NCBI GenBank assembly: GCA_945871335.1
Contig: CAMBWM010000043.1
Location: forward strand, 1-12,838
Direction of reading: 5' to 3'
From: Polaromonas sp. YR568
Lineage (GTDB): Bacteria > Pseudomonadota > Gammaproteobacteria > Burkholderiales > Burkholderiaceae
Length of the DNA: 12,838 nucleotides
Shown here: positions 7,052 to 12,838 of the stretch, one piece after another
How positions within the stretch are numbered: position 1 is the first letter of the stretch
Layout of the letters: each line of letters opens with the position of its first letter
Notes under the pieces: model-generated
The model's input: only the letters and a program-made list of their open reading frames with translations
The model's database searches: none
What the model was told of the DNA's origin: nothing
Program-made: the position numbers and the translations under genes

Positions 7052-7813
7052 ATGATCCGAAAACTTTTTTATTTCTCCTCGCCGCAAAACTTCTATCCAC
7101 TGGCCGGTAAGTTGTGGCCTGTGTTCGCTTGCTTGGCCACGGCGCTAACGGTTTGGGGACTCTGGCTGGGCATGTTTGTGGCGCCTACAGATGTACAGCA
7201 AGGTGAGGGTTACCGGATTATTTACGTGCATGTGCCTGTGTCCTGGATGTCCATGGTGATTTACCTGGCCATGGCTTTTTGGGCTTTGTTGGGTCTGACT
7301 TTCAACACGCGCCTATCCGGTATGTTGACCAACGCATTGGCGCCCACCGGCGCCATCTTTGCTTTTTTATCGCTTTGGACCGGGGCACTTTGGGGCAAAC
7401 CCATGTGGGGCACTTGGTGGGTTTGGGATGCCCGACTGACCTCAGAGCTCATTTTGTTTTTTTTGTATTTAGGCTTTATCGCGTTGACCAGTGCCATTGA
7501 TGACGCCCGGCGTGCTGACAAAGCCGGTGCCATTTTGGCCTTGGTCGGGGCGCTCAATGTGCCGGTCATTTATTTTTCAGTCAAGTGGTGGAACACTTTG
7601 CACCAAGGCGCATCAGTGTCATTGACCAAAGGCTCCAGCATGCAGCAGACAATGCTAGAAGCCATGCTCATCATGGCTGTCGCATTTTGGATGTATGCCA
7701 TTGCCATGACGCTTTACAGAGTCAGGAGCATCATATTGATTCGTGAGAGACACTCGCAGTGGGTGGCTGACTTGCCTGAAGTCAAAGCGCTATCTTTGGA
7801 GGCCCGCACATGA
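7052..7813 (+). CDS. ccmC: Heme-handling membrane protein CcmC
   Basis: CcmC is an inner-membrane protein of the heme-handling protein family that presents heme to CcmE with CcmD. The protein has 253 residues, usual length, with about six hydrophobic helices. The tryptophan-rich WWD motif WGTWWVWDARLT is at 119-130. The flanking axial histidines are His60 (IIYVHVPVSW) and His184 (WWNTLHQGAS), the same numbers reported for E. coli CcmC. A GAGG sits 13 nt before the ATG, a rather long spacing. The stop overlaps the ccmD start (ATGA at 7810-7813). Confidence 0.96.
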   Translation: MIRKLFYFSSPQNFYPLAGKLWPVFACLATALTVWGLWLGMFVAPTDVQQGEGYRIIYVHVPVSWMSMVIYLAMAFWALLGLTFNTRLSGMLTNALAPTGAIFAFLSLWTGALWGKPMWGTWWVWDARLTSELILFFLYLGFIALTSAIDDARRADKAGAILALVGALNVPVIYFSVKWWNTLHQGASVSLTKGSSMQQTMLEAMLIMAVAFWMYAIAMTLYRVRSIILIRERHSQWVADLPEVKALSLEART

Positions 7814-8001
7814 TCTGGTCAAGTTTTTCTGATTTTTGGTCCATGGGCGGCTATGGGCTTTATGTTTGGGGAAGTTTTGGAGTGACAGCGGCGTTGTTGG
7901 CTGCCGAAGCTTTTTGGATTCGGCGAGGCCGCCAGAACGCGCTGAGCCATGTGGTTGCCGAGTTACAGGCGGCGGATGCCAATGGCAAGGACTGGCGTTG
8001 A
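7810..8001 (+). CDS. ccmD: Small membrane protein CcmD
   Basis: CcmD is a small single-pass inner-membrane protein that stabilises the CcmC-CcmE complex and takes part in release of holo-CcmE. The 63-residue product has a Gly/Tyr/Trp-rich start (SMGGYGLYVWGSFG, 11-24), a single hydrophobic helix at about 15-37, then a basic IRRGRQ stretch and a charged cytoplasmic tail, as expected for the family. Sequence conservation in CcmD is low, so the call rests strongly on position. It overlaps ccmC by ATGA and ccmE by TGATG (7999-8003). Confidence 0.9.
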   Translation: MIWSSFSDFWSMGGYGLYVWGSFGVTAALLAAEAFWIRRGRQNALSHVVAELQAADANGKDWR

Positions 8002-8453
8002 TGAAAGCCCGGCACCAACGTTTTTTATTGATCACCTTGGCCGTGGCTGCATTAGCTACTGCGGGCATGTTTGTTTTGAATGCTTTTCAAAGCAATTTGG
8101 TTTTCTTTTTCACGCCCACGCAAGTCTTTCAAGGTGAAGCGCCTAAAGGTAAGGCGTTTCGGGTTGGCGGTATGGTCAAAGAGGGCAGTCTGAAAAAAGA
8201 CGGTGAAAACGTCCAATTTGTTGTGACAGACTTTGCCAATGAAGTACCTGTGGTTTACAAGGGCATGCTGCCCGACTTGTTCAAAGAAGGTAAGGGCGTT
8301 GTGACGCAAGGTAAATTGAATCAGGGCAATCAGTTTGCAGCCTCCGAAGTTTTGGCCAAACACGACGAAAACTACATGCCGCCTGAGGCGCAACATGCTT
8401 TGGACAAAGCAGGCGCAGCCAAAGCGGTCCAAACCTACAAACCAGCTAATTAA
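8001..8453 (+). CDS. ccmE: Periplasmic heme chaperone CcmE
   Basis: CcmE binds heme covalently and transiently, then ferries it from CcmC to the CcmF/CcmH ligation complex. From 8001 the protein has 150 residues. It has an uncleaved N-terminal anchor (about 8-28), a periplasmic OB-fold beta-barrel (VFQGEAPKGKAFRVGGMVKE region onward), and the heme-binding motif LAKHDENYMP with His121 as covalent ligand and Tyr125 as axial ligand, corresponding to His130/Tyr134 in E. coli. The C-terminal tail is flexible and Lys/Ala-rich. The frame stays open upstream to 7836, but that part overlaps ccmD out of frame and lacks family similarity. The ATG at 8001 overlaps the ccmD stop and encodes a proper basic membrane-anchor start (MKARHQRF). 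Confidence 0.96.
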   Translation: MKARHQRFLLITLAVAALATAGMFVLNAFQSNLVFFFTPTQVFQGEAPKGKAFRVGGMVKEGSLKKDGENVQFVVTDFANEVPVVYKGMLPDLFKEGKGVVTQGKLNQGNQFAASEVLAKHDENYMPPEAQHALDKAGAAKAVQTYKPAN

Positions 8454-8469
8454 TTGAAAAGAGTTTGGA

Positions 8470-10398
8470 ATGATTGTTGAAGTCGGTCACTTTGCCTTGA
8501 TCCTTGCCGCATTCGTTGCTTTGGTGCAAGGTGTTTTGCCACTGGCGGGCACTATGAACGGCCACCAAAGATGGCAGGCTTTGGCCAGGCCTGCCGCCAT
8601 CGTGCAGTTTTTATTGATTGCCTTTTCCTATGGCGTGCTGACGAACGCTGCTGTTACGGATGACTTCTCAGTCAAGTACATCGCAGCGCACTCCAACTCA
8701 CTTTTGCCCATTCAATACAAAGTGGCCTCTGTATGGGGTGGTCATGAGGGGTCCTTGTTGATGTGGGTGCTGATGCTGTCTGGTTGGACACTGGCCGTGG
8801 CCTTGTTTTCCCGCACCTTGCCTTTGGCCATGGTCGCGCGGGTGATTGCTGTCCTTGGTTTTGTGTCGGTCGGTTTTTTAAGTTTTATTCTCATCACCTC
8901 CAGCCCGTTTGAGCGCTTGCTGCCTGCCCCGCTCGACGGTCGGGATTTGAATCCCTTGTTGCAAGACCCCGGCCTGGTGATACATCCACCCATGCTGTAC
9001 ATGGGCTATGTCGGTTTTTCTGTCGCATTTGCTTTTGCCATATCGGCTTTGTTATCGGGTCGCATGGATGCAGCCTGGGCCCGTTGGTCCCGCCCCTGGA
9101 CGGTGGTGGCCTGGATTTTCATGACCATCGGTATCGCGCTGGGCTCTTGGTGGGCCTACTATGAACTGGGCTGGGGTGGCTGGTGGTTCTGGGACCCTGT
9201 TGAAAATGCTTCCCTAATGCCTTGGCTCTTCGGTACGGCCCTGATTCATGCCTTGATGGTGACCGACAAGCGCGGTGGTTTCAAAGCCTGGTCTGTGCTG
9301 CTGGCTATTGGCGCATTTTCTTTGTGTTTGCTAGGTACTTTCCTGGTGCGCTCAGGCGTTTTGACCTCTGTTCATGCGTTTGCGTCTGATCCTAAGCGCG
9401 GCGTTTTTATTTTGATTTTCTTGGTCCTGGTGGTGGGTATTTCCCTCACCCTTTTTGCTTGGCGCGCCCCTAAAGCCACCCTGGGCGGCAAGATCGCTTT
9501 GGTCTCGCGCGAGTCTATGCTGCTGGCCAACAGTGTGTTGTTGGTGGTGGCCACGGGCGCTGTCTTGCTTGGAACCGTTTACCCGCTGATCATTGATGCC
9601 CTGAATTTAGGCAAGCTCTCAGTGGGTGCGCCGTATTTCAACGCGGTGTTTGTGCCCTTGATGGTGCCTGTCATCTTTCTCATGGTTCCCGGCGGTATCG
9701 CGCACTGGCGGGAGTCCAGGGGCAAAGAGCTGGGTCGCCAGATGCGTTGGCCTGCGTTGGCTGCCGTGCTGGCTGCTGCTGCGATTTTGATTTTCAGCGA
9801 GCGTGGCACCTGGCTCACGGCCATGGGTATGGCCTTGGCCGCCTGGGTGGTGGTGGGCTTGTTGGTTCAAATTGTGGCGCGCCTTCAAAAACCGGGGCGC
9901 ATTGCACTTTCATTTTGGGGCATGCATTTGGCCCACCTTGGGATAGCTGTGGTGGTCGTGGGCATCACATTGGTCAAAGGCTATGAAATTGAGCGCGATG
10001 TGCGCATGGGATTGAACGATACCGTCAGCATTGAAAACTACAGCTTTGAATTGGTAGGTCTCAATCAAGTGGATGGCCCCAACTACAAAGCGATGCGTGC
10101 AACGGTGAACGTCAGTAAAGATCAAAAACCGCTCGAGGTCTTGTACCCGGAAAAAAGAAGATATTTTTCGACGGCCATGCCCATGACCGAGGCCGCGATT
10201 GACGCAGGTCCCTTGCGTGACTTGTATGTTTCCCTGGGCGAAGCCATAGAGGGCGACAAGCCGCAGTGGAGTGTGCGTGTTTACTACAAGCCTTTCGTGT
10301 CCTGGCTTTGGTATGGCGCTATTTTGATGGTCCTTGGCGGCTTGCTGGCTGTAAGTGATCGCCGCTATCGCAAGTCTGCACTTAGCGCAGCCTCCTGA
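8470..10398 (+). CDS. ccmF: Cytochrome c heme lyase subunit CcmF
   Basis: CcmF is the large polytopic inner-membrane subunit of the System I holocytochrome c synthase (CcmFHI), which attaches heme from CcmE to CXXCH motifs of apocytochromes. The protein has 642 residues, usual length, with many hydrophobic helices throughout. The WWD domain spans about residues 227-250 (WWAYYELGWGGWWFWDPVENAS core). Conserved histidines are His172 (IHPPMLYMGY), His260 (ALIHALM), His302 (SVHAFASDP) and His489 (MHLAHLG). They match the four E. coli positions 173, 261, 303 and 491 within two residues. A periplasmic loop at about 505-605 precedes a last helix (611-629). A purine-rich AAAAGAG lies about 6 nt before the ATG. 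The gene begins 16 nt after ccmE. Confidence 0.97.
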   Translation: MIVEVGHFALILAAFVALVQGVLPLAGTMNGHQRWQALARPAAIVQFLLIAFSYGVLTNAAVTDDFSVKYIAAHSNSLLPIQYKVASVWGGHEGSLLMWVLMLSGWTLAVALFSRTLPLAMVARVIAVLGFVSVGFLSFILITSSPFERLLPAPLDGRDLNPLLQDPGLVIHPPMLYMGYVGFSVAFAFAISALLSGRMDAAWARWSRPWTVVAWIFMTIGIALGSWWAYYELGWGGWWFWDPVENASLMPWLFGTALIHALMVTDKRGGFKAWSVLLAIGAFSLCLLGTFLVRSGVLTSVHAFASDPKRGVFILIFLVLVVGISLTLFAWRAPKATLGGKIALVSRESMLLANSVLLVVATGAVLLGTVYPLIIDALNLGKLSVGAPYFNAVFVPLMVPVIFLMVPGGIAHWRESRGKELGRQMRWPALAAVLAAAAILIFSERGTWLTAMGMALAAWVVVGLLVQIVARLQKPGRIALSFWGMHLAHLGIAVVVVGITLVKGYEIERDVRMGLNDTVSIENYSFELVGLNQVDGPNYKAMRATVNVSKDQKPLEVLYPEKRRYFSTAMPMTEAAIDAGPLRDLYVSLGEAIEGDKPQWSVRVYYKPFVSWLWYGAILMVLGGLLAVSDRRYRKSALSAAS

Positions 10399-10413
10399 TG
10401 TGAGGCGACTTCG

Positions 10414-11001
10414 ATGAAGAAATTTTTTATTCCGCTTGGAATTTTCTTGGTGTTGGTGGCTTTTCTGGCCATTGGACTCAATCGCAACCCTCAGGAGATC
10501 CCATCACCTTTGCTGGGTAAGCCGGCGCCTCTTTTTTCATTGAGTACATTGGATGCTGGCGGCGTCAAGTTTGGACCGCAAGACATGAAGGGCAAGGTTT
10601 GGATGCTCAATGTCTGGGCCACATGGTGTGTCGCTTGTCGCGACGAGCATCCCTTGCTGGTGGCTTTTAGCAAAGCCAACCAATTGCCTATTGTGGGCTT
10701 GAACTACAAAGAAGTTCAAGCGCAAGATGCGCCAGCCGGACGTCAGCTCACGCCGGAAGAAAAATTGCGTATTGCGCGTGAGCGCAGTGCAGTTTGGCTG
10801 CAGCGTTTAGGTAATCCCTATGCCGTTTCGGTGTTTGACCTTGATGGTCGTGTAGGCATTGACTACGGTGTTTACGGCGTCCCTGAAACCTACATAATTG
10901 ACAAAGAAGGCGTGATTCGTTTCAAAAAAGTGGGGGCTGTGACGCTGGAGACGCTGCAGTCCCAAATTCTGCCTTTGCTGCAGAAGTTAAATGCCTCCTA
11001 G
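10414..11001 (+). CDS. ccmG: Thiol:disulfide interchange protein CcmG/DsbE
   Basis: CcmG is a membrane-anchored periplasmic thioredoxin that keeps CcmH and/or the apocytochrome CXXCH cysteines reduced before heme attachment. The 195 residues comprise an N-terminal anchor (about 4-21), the family stretch LLGKPAPLFSLSTL (33-46), the active site WATWCVACRDEHP with Cys72/Cys75 (68-80), and the cis-proline loop GVYGVPETYIID (152-163, Pro157). Between NYKE (97-100) and RLGNPY (131-136) is a charged segment longer than in the E. coli type, which I recall also from other comamonads. GAGG at 10402-10405 lies 8 nt before the ATG, 15 nt after ccmF. Confidence 0.96.
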   Translation: MKKFFIPLGIFLVLVAFLAIGLNRNPQEIPSPLLGKPAPLFSLSTLDAGGVKFGPQDMKGKVWMLNVWATWCVACRDEHPLLVAFSKANQLPIVGLNYKEVQAQDAPAGRQLTPEEKLRIARERSAVWLQRLGNPYAVSVFDLDGRVGIDYGVYGVPETYIIDKEGVIRFKKVGAVTLETLQSQILPLLQKLNAS

Positions 11002-11019
11002 GTCGAGTCGAAGGTCGCC

Positions 11020-11511
11020 ATGAAATCAACTTATCTTCTGCTCAAAACCCTGTGCGTGGCAGCGTGCCTGGTGCTGTCCGGTGTGACAACGGCGCTGGCC
11101 AAAGAGGCATTGCCTATGGCACAAGATCCTGTGCTTGAAAAACGCCTGATTCTTATCTCCGAAGAGTTACGCTGCCTGGTTTGCCAGAATGAATCACTGG
11201 CATCTTCACGCGCAGAGTTGGCCAACGATTTACGCGAAGAAGTGCGAAAACTCATTACACAAAACCTAAGCGATCAGCAGATCAAAGACTATTTGGTCAC
11301 TCGCTATGGCGATTTTGTTTTGTACCGTCCGCAAGTCAAGCCCCTGACCTGGGTGCTGTGGTTCGGGCCTTTTTTACTGCTGGTTGTCGCTGTTTGGGGC
11401 ATGTTTTCTTACGTTCGACAACGTCTGTCTGCCCAGACGACAGTTGCGGCATTGAGTGACGCAGACAGGCACAAGGCCCAAGCTATTTTGAACTCAGGAG
11501 ACGCTCCATGA
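11020..11511 (+). CDS. ccmH: Cytochrome c maturation protein CcmH (CcmL type)
   Basis: CcmH is an inner-membrane-anchored periplasmic thiol-oxidoreductase that binds the apocytochrome with CcmF and CcmI. The 163-residue protein has a Sec signal peptide (hydrophobic about 5-25, probable cleavage after TTALA, residue 27). The redox motif LRCLVCQNESLASS has Cys52 and Cys55. The helical-bundle segment continues as DLREEVRKLI and ITQNLSDQQIKDYLVTRYGDFVLYRP. A second membrane helix is at about 109-128, followed by a short cytoplasmic tail. This is the short, one-domain CcmH; the TPR part found fused in E. coli CcmH is here the separate ccmI. GAAGG at 11010-11014 lies 5 nt before the ATG. The stop overlaps the ccmI start (ATGA). 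Confidence 0.96.
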   Translation: MKSTYLLLKTLCVAACLVLSGVTTALAKEALPMAQDPVLEKRLILISEELRCLVCQNESLASSRAELANDLREEVRKLITQNLSDQQIKDYLVTRYGDFVLYRPQVKPLTWVLWFGPFLLLVVAVWGMFSYVRQRLSAQTTVAALSDADRHKAQAILNSGDAP

Positions 11512-12788
11512 TGAGCACCATGCTCTTTATGCTGCTCGCTTTGGCAATGTGCCTTTGCATTGCGGCAGTATTCATTTGGATCCTGATTCGTCAGCGGCCT
11601 GTGCGCACTTCTGCAAGCCAGGCCAAGCTCAATGCCAGTGTCTATCGCGCTCAAATCTCGGACCTAGACCATGAGCATCAAAGCGGTCATATCAGTGCGC
11701 AAGAGTGGCAGCAAACACGTGATGAGCTGAGCCAAAGACTGCTGGAAGACACATCGGTCGGTGATGACCCCGGCGTCCGAAAAGAAAAGCCCGCACTATG
11801 GACTGCGCTTTTGATCGGATTGACCTTACCTTTGGCCTCTCTGAGTCTGTATCTTTGGGTGGGAGAGCCACAGGCGCTTCAAGCGATGGCGACTGAGTCG
11901 CCTGAAAAAGCAATGCAGGCGGAGTTGTCCGGCATGGCGCAGGCTTTGGCCAAAAAACTGGAGGCGAACCCGGATAACCAAGAGGGTTGGGTAATGCTGG
12001 GACGCAGTTACCGCACTTTAGAAAAATACGACAGCGCTGTGAGTGCTTACGACCGCGCCTTGAAACTCTCTGCAGACGATGATCTGAAGCTCGAGCGTGC
12101 AGAAGTGCTTGCGCTGAAGGCGCAGGGCAACTTTGAAGGTGAGCCGTGGAATGTAATTCGCGAAATTTTGAAAAAAGATCCGCAGCAAAAAGGTGCGTTG
12201 TTGTTAGCCGGCAGTGCCTCCTATGCGCATGACAAATATGCCGATGCGCTGCGTTACTGGCAGCAAGCGCGCAAGCTGCTTGCTGCAGATCACCCTGATG
12301 TGCCCAGCCTGGAAGGCGCCATCGCTACCGCTCAAAATAAACTTGGCTTGCCTGTGACGCCCGCAACAAGTTTGCCGCCTCAAGCGCCTGCTGCAGCTTC
12401 CAGTGCCGGCGCCACTGCGTCTGTTTCTTCAGGGACGCAGGCGGGTTTGAATATCACTGGGCGGATCAGTCTTGCTGCTGCCTTGAAAGACAAGGCCAGC
12501 CCGGCGGACATGGTCTATGTGTATGCCAGCCCTGCCAATGGAGATCGCATGCCCTTGGCGATATTCAAAAGCACTGTGGCAAAGCTTCCTTTGAACTTCA
12601 CCTTGGACGACAGCACCGCCATGCTGCCTGAGCGCAAACTCTCTGGTGCAGGCGAGGTGATCCTTAAAGCGCGTATTTCCAAATCGGGCAACGCCATTCC
12701 CCAGTCGGGTGACTTGACCGGTACTTTGGGGCCTGTCAAAGTCGGCGCCAAGGGTTTGATATTGGAAATCAAAGACCAAATTCCTTGA
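11508..12788 (+). CDS. ccmI: Cytochrome c biogenesis TPR protein CcmI
   Basis: CcmI is the apocytochrome c chaperone of the CcmFHI heme-ligation complex; its TPR region binds the C-terminal helix of apocytochromes. The protein has 426 residues, with two membrane helices (about 4-26 and 97-118) enclosing a cytoplasmic loop that contains the family-typical VYRAQISDLDHEHQSGHISAQ-type sequence (45-65). TPR-like helices follow at about 140-260 (WVMLGRSYRTLEKYDSAVSA, 161-180). An Ala/Pro/Ser-rich linker (about 283-312) leads to a C-terminal periplasmic domain (313-424) with VYVYASPANGDRMPLAI and ARISKSGNAIPQSGDLTG. AGGAG (11496-11500) is 7 nt before the ATG at 11508; a second ATG follows at 11511 and could serve instead. 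Last ccm gene in the window. Confidence 0.95.
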   Translation: MMSTMLFMLLALAMCLCIAAVFIWILIRQRPVRTSASQAKLNASVYRAQISDLDHEHQSGHISAQEWQQTRDELSQRLLEDTSVGDDPGVRKEKPALWTALLIGLTLPLASLSLYLWVGEPQALQAMATESPEKAMQAELSGMAQALAKKLEANPDNQEGWVMLGRSYRTLEKYDSAVSAYDRALKLSADDDLKLERAEVLALKAQGNFEGEPWNVIREILKKDPQQKGALLLAGSASYAHDKYADALRYWQQARKLLAADHPDVPSLEGAIATAQNKLGLPVTPATSLPPQAPAAASSAGATASVSSGTQAGLNITGRISLAAALKDKASPADMVYVYASPANGDRMPLAIFKSTVAKLPLNFTLDDSTAMLPERKLSGAGEVILKARISKSGNAIPQSGDLTGTLGPVKVGAKGLILEIKDQIP

Positions 12789-12838
12789 AGCTGCTAGTGC
12801 TGGGCCGTTCGAGTTGACTTCTCTTGGAGATCGTCTTT
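12789..12838. other. Downstream tail after ccmI, nothing identified
   Basis: Fifty bases follow the ccmI stop. There is no convincing terminator hairpin with a T-run, and no start codon with a continuing frame can be judged. A GGAG near the right edge might serve a gene starting outside the window, but this cannot be assessed. Confidence 0.3.

Noticed and set aside
7836..8000. In-frame 55-codon extension of ccmE
   Set aside because: It lies within ccmD in another frame; the start at 8001 gives the expected basic membrane anchor and family length.
1..12838. Mobile elements, CRISPR arrays, tRNA/rRNA genes or toxin-antitoxin pairs
   Set aside because: No transposase motifs, regularly spaced repeats, tRNA-like folds or small unexplained gene pairs were seen; the coding space is filled by known bch, isoprenoid, heme and ccm genes.

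Overview
The window comes from the chromosome of an anoxygenic phototrophic proteobacterium, most likely a betaproteobacterium of the Burkholderiales/Comamonadaceae type. It carries bacteriochlorophyll genes (bchI, bchD). Its ALA-forming enzyme is glutamyl-tRNA reductase (C5 pathway), not the ALA synthase of alphaproteobacterial phototrophs. It also has a complete System I cytochrome c maturation cluster. The taxonomic call is inferred from protein style and gene content and is moderate in confidence.

Layout. Positions 1-2294 (minus strand) hold the magnesium-chelatase genes bchI and bchD; bchD runs off the left edge and only its first 415 codons are present. Positions 2295-2547 are a divergent control region with tandem TGTCAA repeats, one of them a near-perfect PpsR/CrtJ-like palindrome, and back-to-back sigma70-like promoters. 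Positions 2548-5679 (plus strand) hold dxs and hemA, which abut with no spacer and end at an apparent rho-independent terminator. Positions 5757-12788 (plus strand) hold ccmA-B-C-D-E-F-G-H-I in canonical order, several with overlapping stop and start codons. The last 50 bases contain no recognisable gene.

How the parts fit. DXS supplies DXP for isoprenoids (phytol tail, carotenoids, quinones). HemA supplies glutamate semialdehyde for tetrapyrroles. BchI/BchD with BchH insert Mg into protoporphyrin IX, the first step committed to bacteriochlorophyll. The Ccm proteins carry heme to the periplasm and attach it to apocytochromes c, which the photosynthetic and respiratory chains need. The window is therefore a precursor-supply and heme-handling flank of a photosynthesis gene cluster.

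No unknown defence, mobile or RNA system was seen. All coding space is explained by known families. The points most worth a second look are the shared bchI/dxs operator region, the hemA copy coupled to dxs without its usual prfA neighbour, and the System I ccm cluster next to the photosynthesis genes.
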